Origin: Phycisphaerales bacterium
Lineage (GTDB): Bacteria > Planctomycetota > Phycisphaerae > Phycisphaerales > UBA1924
Assembly (NCBI GenBank): GCA_020849615.1
Contig: JADLFW010000033.1
Span: forward strand, 124,001-188,000
DNA length: 64,000 bases
Direction: 5' to 3'
Shown here in pieces: positions 45,459 through 54,321 of the stretch. Positions within the stretch are counted from its first letter, which is position 1; each line of letters opens with the position of its first letter. The position numbers were made by a program, and so were the translations under genes. The notes below the pieces were generated by a model, which was not told where the DNA came from, did not search any database, and was given only the letters and a program-made list of their open reading frames with translations.

Positions 45459-46784
45459 ATGTCAACCCGATCGAGCCCGGGCCGTGCATGTCTGGGGAGT
45501 GCAGTTGCCTTGTTCGTGGGAATCGTGCCCCGGGCTGCCGCCCAAACCCCCATCCACCACGTTGCCGCAGGTGAGTCCATCCAGGCGGCGATTGATGTCG
45601 CTGACAGCGGCGATGAGATCATTGTCGCGCCCGGCACGTACCACGAAGCGATCGACTTCATCGGAAAGGCCGTGTACCTGCACAGCTCGGACGGGCCGGT
45701 GATGACCACCATTGATGGTGAGGGCTTGATGGTTCCGGTGGTGGTCTGCGCCCGGGGCGAAGGCCCGGGCTCCGTGCTGGAAGGCTTCACGATTGCTCGC
45801 GGCGGTGGGCGGATCGGCGGCGGGATGTACATCGGTGGAAGCAGCCCGACCGTGACCAACTGCACGTTCAACTGGAACTTCGGGGGTGAATACGGCGGCG
45901 CAATGTACAACTCGTTCAGCAGCCCGAACGTCACCGGCTGCACGTTCTACGGGAACCAAGCGGGCAGCGGCGGAGGGATGTACAACTCGTTCAGCAGCCC
46001 GAACGTCACCAACTGCACGTTCACCGGGAACCACGCGAGCCTGTACGGCGGTGGGATGGGCAACTCGTCCGGCAACCCGACCGTGACCAACTGCACGTTC
46101 AGCGGGAACGCGGCGTCCGCCGAAGGCGGCGGGATGTACAACTCGTCCGGCAGCCCGGCGGTGACCAACTGCTTGTTCATCGGGAACAGGGGGGGCTGGG
46201 GCGCTGGCCTGTGCAACCAGCCCGGCGCTCCGACCGTGTCCAACTGCACGTTCAGCCGAAACCTGGGGTTGGGCATTGCCAGCTACTCCGGCACTCCGAC
46301 CGTGACCAACTGCGTGCTGTGGATGAATGACGGAGAAATCGGCGGCGATGCGGCCGTGTCCTACTGCGACGTGGCGGGCGGGTTCCCGGGCGGCGGCAAC
46401 ATCGACGCCGATCCGCACTTCGTCGATGCTGACAGTGGGGATTTCCGGCTCGGGCCCGGCTCGCCGTGCATCGACGCCGGCCGCAACTCAGCCGTTCCGG
46501 TGGGGGTGGTGATCGATCTGGACGGGTACGCTCGCTTCAGCGATGATGTCACCACGGCGGACACGGGGCTGGGCAGCCCGCCCATCGTGGATATGGGGGC
46601 GTACGAGTTCCAATCGATCTGCCCGGCCGACCTGAACGGTGATGGGCTGGTCGATTTCGCCGACTACCTGGAGTTCCTGAACTTGTACGACGCCGGCGAC
46701 TTGCGGGTGGATTTCACCGAGGATGGGCTCGTGGACTTCGCCGATTACCTGGAGTTTCTCAGCCTCTACGACGCGGGGTGTTGA
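45459..46784 (+). CDS. Secreted right-handed beta-helix protein with GC-type dockerin
   Basis: 441 residues from ATG 45459 with GAGTGAGGTG upstream; signal peptide ACLGSAVALFVGIVPRAAAQ. The N-terminal part (IQAAIDVADSGDEIIVAPGTY) is the pectate-lyase-like/NosD opening of a parallel beta-helix. Then come about seven copies of a Gly/Asn-rich coil unit (SPNVTNCTFTGN...GGGM), followed by the choice-of-anchor Q-type segment DFRLGPGSPCIDAG. The dockerin ends LYDAGC. The DNA of adjacent coil repeats is nearly identical, indicating recent internal duplication. Adhesin or polysaccharide-binding role inferred. Confidence 0.9.
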   Translation: MSTRSSPGRACLGSAVALFVGIVPRAAAQTPIHHVAAGESIQAAIDVADSGDEIIVAPGTYHEAIDFIGKAVYLHSSDGPVMTTIDGEGLMVPVVVCARGEGPGSVLEGFTIARGGGRIGGGMYIGGSSPTVTNCTFNWNFGGEYGGAMYNSFSSPNVTGCTFYGNQAGSGGGMYNSFSSPNVTNCTFTGNHASLYGGGMGNSSGNPTVTNCTFSGNAASAEGGGMYNSSGSPAVTNCLFIGNRGGWGAGLCNQPGAPTVSNCTFSRNLGLGIASYSGTPTVTNCVLWMNDGEIGGDAAVSYCDVAGGFPGGGNIDADPHFVDADSGDFRLGPGSPCIDAGRNSAVPVGVVIDLDGYARFSDDVTTADTGLGSPPIVDMGAYEFQSICPADLNGDGLVDFADYLEFLNLYDAGDLRVDFTEDGLVDFADYLEFLSLYDAGC

Positions 46785-46870
46785 ACCCGGAATGCGCCCT
46801 GCTTTGTTCGCAGCCCCCGGCCGCCCCCGGCCGAGGGCTTCCGTTTCCTGCCATTGGCCCGCCCCACGCC

Positions 46871-46901
46871 CGGCTACCTTCCCGCTACAAAGCCGTAGCC
46901 G
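46871..46901. repeat. GGCTAC/GTAGCC inverted repeat c
   Basis: CGGCTAC (46871-46877) and GTAGCCG (46895-46901) pair over 7 bp with a 17-nt loop, 86 bp after the beta-helix gene stop. Confidence 0.6.
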
Positions 46902-47044
46902 CGGGCGCTGTTTAGGAAGTGCGAGCCCGCACCCGCGAAGGCACTCGCCCGCGCGAAGGGGCCCGGGATCAAGCCCCGGGCCCGCGCTCGCGTTCATGAA
47001 CAATGTGTCAGTGCGTTGAGCCCAGCCCGCGTCGTACTGGGGCG

Positions 47045-47077
47045 TTGGGCGTGCTACCAACACGTAGCCGCGCCCAA
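47045..47077. repeat. GGCTAC/GTAGCC inverted repeat d, longer and imperfect
   Basis: TTGGGCG-T-GCTAC (47045-47057) pairs with GTAGC-CG-CGCCCAA (47064-47077): 12 bp with a small internal loop and a 6-nt apical loop. Confidence 0.6.
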
Positions 47078-47391
47078 GGCTGTTTCCGTCACGCAGGAAA
47101 GGCCCCCAAGAGCAACCCTCCTGTTAGGCCCACAACACCCGTCAATCAGAGAGCGCGAGAGTCCGAGAGGGTGGCCGCCGGTGGGGCGAGAGCAACCGTG
47201 GGGGTTGCCGTCGGACCCCGAGATTCGGTCTCAAGACCGAGAGCGCGGCGGGCGGGCCGGGTTCCCGCCCGGGCGTCGGAAACCCTCGTCCTGACGGGAC
47301 TTTCCGCGCGTCGTCCCGGCCACGGCCCGGGGCGGCCAGAACGCCCGAGCCGTAAACCAAAACGCCCCCGCGTTTCCACGAGGGCGTCGGT

Positions 47392-47419
47392 AACTCCCCG
47401 ATCGGAACGGTTTCGAACG
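47392..47419 (+). repeat. 28-bp dispersed repeat, copy 2
   Basis: Matches 29680-29707 in 27 of 28 bases, about 17.7 kb away, and like it lies in a non-coding spacer. Confidence 0.8.
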
Positions 47420-47616
47420 TTGGCTGAGGCGCTCTCGGCCCTCTCGGGGCTGCTAAATACCACTGTTCTGGACCCCTCGCCGACCGCGACGCCCGGATTC
47501 GTCGAATCACGGCCGATTCTGCCACCGGCCCAATGATGGAACTCTACGGGATTCTAGAAAAGCCTTCGATGCCTCGCGCCGTTACCGGAACTGGCAGACC
47601 ACCGCCGGGGTGACTT

Positions 47617-50343
47617 CTATTTGGACTTCACAGAAGGGATGTCGTTCTCAGCCCGAGTGGCTCGATCCCGATAGGTGTCAGCTCGCTGTGGATCCGCCAG
47701 GCCAAGGGCGGCTTCGGCCGCCGCTCGCCAGAACTTGCTCCTTTGCACCGGATTGATGTCTTCGAGTTCTGGCGGCTCCTCGGGACCGCCGGGGAACAGA
47801 CAGGCTTCGGCAACTGCGTATTCCCCCAGCGCCAGCAAGCATCGCGCGTACGCGATCCGCGTCTGCATCCACTCCCGCGTGTCAAGATCAGACATAGTGA
47901 TCGCAGCCGCGTTCGCCTCGGCGAGGGGCGCTCGTGCTTCACCCGGGCGGTTCTTCTCCAACAAAAACTCCCCAAGATCCCGGCACGTACGCATGGTCGC
48001 AAAGTTATCTCCCCCGTAGCGGTTGAGGGCCAGCTCCCTGCGATGACGAAGGAGTTGCTCCGCCTCGTCAGTGTGACCCGTGCGGTCTCTCAATCGGGCC
48101 ACTTTCAGCATGGCTGTCAGTGTAAACTGATGATCTGGCCCGACAACAGCCTGGAACTGCTCCAACGACGATTGCGCGATCACTGTTGCATCATCCACCC
48201 GCCCAGTTGCCGCGAGAATATCCGATAACAAACTGTTCGCCATTGCTGTGTCGGGATTGTCCGCACCAAGCACGGCTGCGCTCTGCTCAGCCGCTTCACG
48301 CGCCACCGGCTCGGCCTCTTCCGCGCGACCCTGCCGAAAGAGAGCTACCGCCAGATTGTAGAGGGATGTGGCGTACAGCGGAGCGGTTCGTCCCGCGATA
48401 CGTTCAATCAATGGCACGAGTATCCTTAGCTCCTTCTCTACCTCGGGATACTGCTTCAGCGACAGGCGAGCCATCACCAGGTTAGCGCGGGCACCGACCG
48501 TGTGCAACGAGTCATCACCGTACTCCGCTCGCTTGGAGTCTACCAAGGCCTGCCACAGATCGACAGCAGGGGGCACTCGCCCGTTCCGGTAAAGTATTGC
48601 GGCTAGTGTGTCAGTCACATCCTCCGTCACTTCGCGGTGATTGCCCTGCGTTCCGGCCATCTCGTCCAGCAAACTGCGAGCAGTTGTCTCAGCCTCGTCG
48701 AGCCGCCCGAGTACCAGTAAAGCGTGCACCACCTCGTGCTTAAGAATGAACGCGATGCTGACATCCGCACCGGCGGCACGATTCAGATCATTCATCGCGA
48801 GAGTCGCCATCTCCAGTCCCTCGGCGGCCCGTCCCAGACAGATGAGCGTACGAATGTGAGTCGCCATCGCCTGCATTGTAAGTGCATGCCCAGATCCAAA
48901 GGCGCGAGTACGTAAGCTCACTGACCTCTCGCTGTGAACAACTGCTTCTTCGTACTCGCCGATCGCCCCGAGCAGCCGCGCCACAGCGTCGCGTAACGCC
49001 GCTTCAGTTGCTGGATCCTGCAGCCGTGAGTGACCGAGTTCCTCAGCCACCTGATGGACAAACGCCCGGACGGTATAGTCGGGCGCATTGTTGTAAGGGT
49101 TTGCGGCTGCAATTGTCTTATTGACGAAGTTTACGACCTCCCATGCGGTCGCAGCCGACTGCTCCGATTCCAGGCGTCTTGAGTTTGCCAGCGCCGCGAG
49201 AGCTTGCTCCGATGAGTTCGCCCGCCGCAGTTCGCCGATTAGCGCGGCTTGCTTCCAAGCCAGCCACCCCGTCGCGGCGGATCCCGCCATGACAGCGACA
49301 GCGGCCACGGCCGACGCGGTGAACGCGCCCGTATGACGGGCTGCAAACCGTCGGACCTGATAAGCGACGCTGGCCGGCCGCGCCGTTATCGGCTCGTCGT
49401 GAAGAAACCGATGGATGTCAGCGGCGAGGTCGGCGACGGACTGGTATCGCCGTTCTCGTTCCTTCGCCAACGCCTTGTTCACGATTGTTTCAATATCGCC
49501 TCGCAGGGCGCGATCGGTGGCGCTGAGCGGCGCGGGCGCTTTCTCCACAATGACGCGGGCGGCTTCGGGCAAATGGAGGGCGTCAATGTGGTAGGGCGCC
49601 CGACCGCTCAACATCTCGTACAGCACGACTCCAAGCGAGTACACATCGGAGCGTGTATCCAGCCCTTCGGTATCCTGTGAGATCTGCTCCGGGCTCATGT
49701 ACGCCAAGGTACCCACGAGCTGACCGAGGTCGGTCTTGAACATTGTTGCCTGGACATCCGATTCAGTGACCCTCGCGACACCGAAATCCAGCACCCGCGG
49801 CTGGCCCGACGCGTCGGTCAGGATGTTCGCGGGCTTCAGATCACGATGGATGACGCCCATGCGGTGCGCGTGCTCCACGGCCTCGCAGATACGCACGAAC
49901 AGGTCCAACCTCGCCCGGAGACCCAGGTGATTCTGCCGGATGTAGTCGAGCAGTGGCCGGCCATCCACGAACTCCATCGCGAAATAGGGCATCATGACGC
50001 CATGGGCCGCGACCCGCCCGGCTTCGTAGATCCGGGCGATGCCCGGGTGCTGGAGCCGGCCGAGGATTTTCGCCTCGTGCTCGAAGCGCGTGGCCGCCTC
50101 CGGCGAAAGCACATCCGCGCGGATCACCTTCAACGCGACCTTCCGTCGCGGATGATCCTGCTCAGCCTCGTAGACCTCCCCCATCCCGCCCGAGCCGATG
50201 AGCCGCAACAACCGGTAGCGGCCGAACGAGCCAAGCGAGAGCTGGGCCGGCAGCGCTCCATCCGCCTCGCCCGAACCCGCCGCCGCCCCATCGCCCAGCA
50301 GCGCGTTCATCAGCCTACGCGCCTGGTTGGTATCGAGATGCAT
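47617..50343 (-). CDS. Transmembrane Ser/Thr protein kinase with TPR-like C-terminus (second)
   Basis: 908 residues from ATG 50343. Kinase motifs: P-loop GSGGMGEVYEAEQ (50-62), VALKVIR, catalytic loop HRDLKPAN (about 165), DFGVAR, and GTLAYMSPEQ. A transmembrane helix lies near 335-357 (AVAAVAVMAGSAATGWLAW). The remainder is a helical TPR-like array of about 500 residues. It is encoded about 110 bp downstream of an ECF sigma gene on the same strand, the same arrangement as the pair at 36.6-40.1 kb but with quite different sequence. Confidence 0.93.
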   Translation of the reverse strand: MHLDTNQARRLMNALLGDGAAAGSGEADGALPAQLSLGSFGRYRLLRLIGSGGMGEVYEAEQDHPRRKVALKVIRADVLSPEAATRFEHEAKILGRLQHPGIARIYEAGRVAAHGVMMPYFAMEFVDGRPLLDYIRQNHLGLRARLDLFVRICEAVEHAHRMGVIHRDLKPANILTDASGQPRVLDFGVARVTESDVQATMFKTDLGQLVGTLAYMSPEQISQDTEGLDTRSDVYSLGVVLYEMLSGRAPYHIDALHLPEAARVIVEKAPAPLSATDRALRGDIETIVNKALAKERERRYQSVADLAADIHRFLHDEPITARPASVAYQVRRFAARHTGAFTASAVAAVAVMAGSAATGWLAWKQAALIGELRRANSSEQALAALANSRRLESEQSAATAWEVVNFVNKTIAAANPYNNAPDYTVRAFVHQVAEELGHSRLQDPATEAALRDAVARLLGAIGEYEEAVVHSERSVSLRTRAFGSGHALTMQAMATHIRTLICLGRAAEGLEMATLAMNDLNRAAGADVSIAFILKHEVVHALLVLGRLDEAETTARSLLDEMAGTQGNHREVTEDVTDTLAAILYRNGRVPPAVDLWQALVDSKRAEYGDDSLHTVGARANLVMARLSLKQYPEVEKELRILVPLIERIAGRTAPLYATSLYNLAVALFRQGRAEEAEPVAREAAEQSAAVLGADNPDTAMANSLLSDILAATGRVDDATVIAQSSLEQFQAVVGPDHQFTLTAMLKVARLRDRTGHTDEAEQLLRHRRELALNRYGGDNFATMRTCRDLGEFLLEKNRPGEARAPLAEANAAAITMSDLDTREWMQTRIAYARCLLALGEYAVAEACLFPGGPEEPPELEDINPVQRSKFWRAAAEAALGLADPQRADTYRDRATRAENDIPSVKSK

Positions 50344-50456
50344 AATCGTCTCCAGCGTGCTGCCGAGCGCGGCCCGCGCTCCGGTTCAATCTGTCTAACT
50401 TGTCGGCGGCGGGTCCCCGTACGACCCGGCGGCGGATTTGTTACGGCGGCACACGC

Positions 50457-51143
50457 TCACGTGCCGAGAATTCGCCTGAGATCTGAAAGTTCGGAATCGA
50501 CCTCAGTGGGGTCGTCGACCGTTTCCTCCACGGCGGTCCGGAGCAGCCGTTTGAACTTGCGCCGAATGGTCTGGATCATCGAGGAGACCTGCGCGGCATC
50601 CTCGACGCCCAGGTCGGCCGCCAGGTTGGCCAGGCCCGGTGATGGCGCCTGCCTGAGGGCGGGATTGAGCACGGCGAGTTGGAACGCCTTCCAGTGCAGG
50701 TCCTGCCGCGCCCGCAGGCATTCGTGCTCCACGTGCTCCAACGCTCTCTTGAGCACCGTTGCGGCCCACTCGCGGTCGAAGGCGTCATGAAGGGCCTGTT
50801 CGGCCACCTCGGGTTCGACATGCCGTGAAAGCCCGGCTGATGTCTTCCCACGGCGGTATTGATCCACCAGGAAGTTCCGCAGGGCGGTCTTCACGAATGT
50901 CCGGAACCGGCCCCGGCTCGGCTCGGCCCGCGCGATCAGACCTCGTTCCAGCACCACCCGGGCGATGAACTCCTGCGCAAGATCATCCGCGGCGTCCGCG
51001 GTGTGCCCCGACCTGCGGATGAACGTCCAGATCGGGCCGTGATAGGCATTCAATAACGCCGCGGTCACCGCGGGGTCTGCCGACGACGATAGCACAATCG
51101 CCCAGTTGGTCGTCTGAAACGAAGTTGGTCCCGTATTTGGCAT
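50457..51143 (-). CDS. ECF-type sigma-70 factor (second)
   Basis: 228 residues if started at ATG 51143 (MPNTGPTSFQTTNWAIVL, a typical opening for this planctomycete ECF group). Region 2: HGPIWTFIRRSGHTADAADDLAQEF, RFRTFVKTALRNFLVDQYRRG. Region 4 is less regular (LAADLGVEDAAQVSSMIQTI). In-frame ATGs at 51200 and 51359 are possible; a strong GAGGAGAGG site instead serves an ATG at 51177 in another frame. It precedes the second TPR kinase and likely forms a regulatory pair with it. Confidence 0.85.
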   Translation of the reverse strand: MPNTGPTSFQTTNWAIVLSSSADPAVTAALLNAYHGPIWTFIRRSGHTADAADDLAQEFIARVVLERGLIARAEPSRGRFRTFVKTALRNFLVDQYRRGKTSAGLSRHVEPEVAEQALHDAFDREWAATVLKRALEHVEHECLRARQDLHWKAFQLAVLNPALRQAPSPGLANLAADLGVEDAAQVSSMIQTIRRKFKRLLRTAVEETVDDPTEVDSELSDLRRILGT

Positions 51144-51439
51144 CTCGCGCACCGACGTGACCCTGATCCTGGGCCATGATACAGACCTCTCCTCTCGCAT
51201 CTTCTCAATCGCGTGTCGAGCGGAGCAGTTATCGCGGAGTTTCGGATTGTGTTCGGCAACAGACTTCCGATAATGGACCGGCGGAACAAAACGGGGAGAC
51301 AGAAGCACATTTCTGAGCAGACGCCGCCGGATCGAGTTCCGCGAGACGTACAAGATCATCGAGCGGCCCTCCCCCGCGGCGGCGACCGCCGGGCCCGGCC
51401 CGGCCTGTCACGGGGCCACCACAGGTTTGGAGCTTCGCA

Positions 51440-54286
51440 ATGCATCAGAAGCCGTCCCATCGACTGAACTCCCTGCTCGCCGCGGTCGCCCTGTTCGCCC
51501 CGTACGCCGCGGCCCAGACGCCCTATCTCGTCAAGGACTTCTCCACGCAGTACTCGCAGAGGTTCGGCCTCGCGCCACAGCGTATGGTCGCTGACGGCGA
51601 CACCCGTGTGTTCTTCTTCGGCTCCGACCGCGCCAATAGCCTGGAGCTATGGACGACCGACGGCACCGCGGGCGGGACCACCTTCGTCCGTGACATCCGC
51701 GCGGGGGGCGTTTCGATCCCGGATGATGGTCCGCGGTACCAGACGGTGCTAATCAATCACATCCTGTACTTTGCAGCGAACGACGGCGTCGCAGGGGAAG
51801 AGCTCTGGCGGAGCGACGGAACCGTCAACGGCACTTACAGGGTCGTGGACCTTTTCCCGGGCAGCCGAGGCGGCGGGCCGCAATGGTTGTGCGACGTCGA
51901 AGGGGAGCTGTTCTTCGGTGCTTCGCGTGCTTCCGCGGAATACGGTCTGTGGCGATCGAACGGAACTGCCGCCGGCACCCAGCTGATCAAGCAACACACG
52001 GATTCCGTGAGTTATACCGTTTCGTGCAACGGGCTGCTGTTCTATGTCGCCGCCGATACGCTGACCGGTGAGGAACTGTGGCGTTCCGACGGCACAACGT
52101 CAGGGACATTCCTGCTCAAGGACATCTGGCCCACCTGGCGCGCTTCGGAGCCCTACCCCATCGTGCCTTTCGGCGCGGTCGTCCTCTTCGGGGCCAAAGA
52201 CCCGGACCTCGGCCGCGAACTCTGGAGGTCCGACGGGACCACGGCGGGCACATACGTCGTCAAGAACCTCGCGGGCTCGAGTGATTCTTTCCTCGACCAG
52301 CTGGTTGTGGCGGGCGATCGGGCCTTCTTCGTCGCTGATGACGGGACCGGGCAGGAACTCTGGGTGACCGATGGCACCGAGACAGGGACGATGAACGTCT
52401 TCCAGTCGCAGCCCGGCTCCTCGCATCACCATATCAGAGGCTTGCAAGCCTTCGGAGACCTCGTGCTCTTTCTGTCCGATACCGAACTCTGGCGCTCGGA
52501 CGGGACAGCCGGCGGAACCTGGAAGGTGAGCGACGCCTCCTGGAATGAAGGATTGCAGGTGAATACCGGACGTCGCCGCATCACGTCCGAGGGCCTGGTC
52601 TACTTCGTCTCCACCTACGGCGGCATTGGCCTGGAGCTTTGGCGGACCGACGGCACGACCTCGGGAACGTTCCTGCTGAAGGATGCCTGGCCCGGCGCAG
52701 AAGGCTCCGACCCCAGGTTCGGAGCCGCGCTGAACGGCAAGCTGCTCTACCAAGCCGGGACCCCCGAGGATGGGGCCGAGCTCTGGCATTCCGACGGAAC
52801 CCCCGAGGGAACAGCCCAGCTGGCTTCTCTCAGTGAGTTCAACGGCGATGGCGCGGTCAAGAACATGGTCGATGTCGGGGGCACGCTCTACCTCACCGCG
52901 TGGGACGACGCCTCGAGCAAGACGGGCGTGTTCCGCACGCAAGGAACGGCGGCGACCACGGAGCTGATCACAACGGTCACGACCGGCTCATTCGATGCGC
53001 AGATCAGCACCCTGACGCCGGTCAACGGCAACGTGTTCTTCTACGCACGCGACGACGCATTTCAGACGGGCCTCTACTTCACGGACGGAACGCCGGCCGG
53101 CACGTCGAAGCTCCTCACGATCGCGCCCACGGGCGGGCTGCCGGGGGTCAACGATGACCTCTTGTACTTCGGGAACAACGGCCTGGGCCTGGGGTACGAA
53201 CTTTGGATCAGCGATGGCACGGCCGCCGGCACTTCGCTCGTGCGGGACATCCGTCCGGGATCCGCCGGGTCGGTGCCCCAGGTCTTCACACCGTTCGCAG
53301 ATGACATGCTCTTCTTTGCCGACGACGGCGAGCATGGAATGGAGCTGTGGATCACGGACGCGACCGAGGCTGGCACAGTGCTGGTGAAGGACATCAACGC
53401 TGGCGCTGCCGGCTCGCTGCAGGTTAGCCCGACCATCACGCCGAACATGGTTGAACTGGACGGGGCCCTCCTGCTCGCCGCGGCGGACAGCACGTTCGGC
53501 AATGAACTGTGGAGGACCGACGGCACCGAGGCCGGAACATGGATGGTGCTCGACGTGCGGGCGGGTAGCGGATCGTCCAACCCGGCCATGTTCACGCGCG
53601 TTGATGACGTGGTTTACTTCTTCTGCTACACGCAGGGACCCGGCTATGACCTCTGGACGACCGACGGCACCACCGCCGGCACCGTCAAGGTTGTAACCCT
53701 CGGGGCAGACCTCACCGGCATTCGGCAGTTCGCCAGCCCGGTCGGCTGGCAGGGCATCCTGTATTTCCTGCTGTATAACGAGACGATCGGAACCGAGCTG
53801 TGGCGCAGCGATGGCACCGATGCGGGCACCTACGCGGTCACCCAAATCTGGCCCGAGGTCTACCCCCGTCCGTTCGTGGCGTCCTTCTCGACCGCGGGGC
53901 CGCTGCTCTTCCCCGGATACAGCCCCTACGCCGGCGTCGAACTGTTCAGGAGCGACGGGTCGGCGCTCGGCACGCTTCCCGTCGAGATCATGCCGGGCCC
54001 ACGCGGGAGCGCCGCCACGGCGCCCACGGCGTCCGGCGGTCTGGTGTACTTCCCCGCGAACGACTGCGCGATCGGCCAGGAGCTCTGGGCCGTATCCGCC
54101 GAGGAACTCGTGTTCCCGACCTGCCTCGCTGACCTGAACGGCGATGGACTCGTGGACTTCAGCGACTACCTGGAGTTCCTCAACTTCTACGACAGCCAAG
54201 ACCCGCGCGTGGATTTCAACCAGGACGGGCTGGTTGATTTCTCCGACTACCTTGAGTTCCTGAACCTCTACGACGCCGGGTGTTAA
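51440..54286 (+). CDS. ELWxxDGT-repeat surface protein with GC-type dockerin (1)
   Basis: 948 residues from ATG 51440 with GGAG upstream; signal peptide SLLAAVALFAPYAAAQ. The chain is built of more than a dozen ~45-residue units containing the signature ELWRSDGT..GT followed by KDI.PG and a hydrophobic strand, a pattern named ELWxxDGT repeat and probably forming beta-propellers. The C-terminal dockerin has loops DLNGDGLVDFSD and DFNQDGLVDFSD and ends LYDAGC. Its paralogue follows 35 bp downstream. Likely a cell-surface or matrix protein; ligand unknown. Confidence 0.92.
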   Translation: MHQKPSHRLNSLLAAVALFAPYAAAQTPYLVKDFSTQYSQRFGLAPQRMVADGDTRVFFFGSDRANSLELWTTDGTAGGTTFVRDIRAGGVSIPDDGPRYQTVLINHILYFAANDGVAGEELWRSDGTVNGTYRVVDLFPGSRGGGPQWLCDVEGELFFGASRASAEYGLWRSNGTAAGTQLIKQHTDSVSYTVSCNGLLFYVAADTLTGEELWRSDGTTSGTFLLKDIWPTWRASEPYPIVPFGAVVLFGAKDPDLGRELWRSDGTTAGTYVVKNLAGSSDSFLDQLVVAGDRAFFVADDGTGQELWVTDGTETGTMNVFQSQPGSSHHHIRGLQAFGDLVLFLSDTELWRSDGTAGGTWKVSDASWNEGLQVNTGRRRITSEGLVYFVSTYGGIGLELWRTDGTTSGTFLLKDAWPGAEGSDPRFGAALNGKLLYQAGTPEDGAELWHSDGTPEGTAQLASLSEFNGDGAVKNMVDVGGTLYLTAWDDASSKTGVFRTQGTAATTELITTVTTGSFDAQISTLTPVNGNVFFYARDDAFQTGLYFTDGTPAGTSKLLTIAPTGGLPGVNDDLLYFGNNGLGLGYELWISDGTAAGTSLVRDIRPGSAGSVPQVFTPFADDMLFFADDGEHGMELWITDATEAGTVLVKDINAGAAGSLQVSPTITPNMVELDGALLLAAADSTFGNELWRTDGTEAGTWMVLDVRAGSGSSNPAMFTRVDDVVYFFCYTQGPGYDLWTTDGTTAGTVKVVTLGADLTGIRQFASPVGWQGILYFLLYNETIGTELWRSDGTDAGTYAVTQIWPEVYPRPFVASFSTAGPLLFPGYSPYAGVELFRSDGSALGTLPVEIMPGPRGSAATAPTASGGLVYFPANDCAIGQELWAVSAEELVFPTCLADLNGDGLVDFSDYLEFLNFYDSQDPRVDFNQDGLVDFSDYLEFLNLYDAGC

Positions 54287-54321
54287 CGGCGCGGGCCGCG
54301 ACCTGTTGAACGGAGATTCAC

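Larger units (their letters stand above)
46785..47616. other. Large non-coding spacer with several hairpins
   Basis: 830 bp without a convincing gene. Contents: an inverted repeat CGGCTAC/GTAGCCG at 46871-46901; a perfect 9-bp hairpin (GGGCCCGGG) at 46959-46983; a 12-bp imperfect hairpin at 47045-47077 that includes GCTAC/GTAGC; and the 28-bp dispersed repeat at 47392-47419. The spacer separates two convergent transcription units. Confidence 0.55.

Noticed and set aside
45840..46320. Regular repeats with near-identical ~40-bp blocks, possible CRISPR
   Set aside because: They are in-frame coding repeats of the beta-helix protein, without spacers of constant length.
47122..47128. GTTAGGC, the classical integron attC core, in the large spacer
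   Set aside because: No matching inverse core at a suitable distance and no IntI-type integrase; a 7-mer is expected by chance.
52988..54199. 403-codon minus-strand frame in the ELWxxDGT gene
   Set aside because: Shadow of repetitive coding sequence; no ribosome-binding site or recognisable domain.
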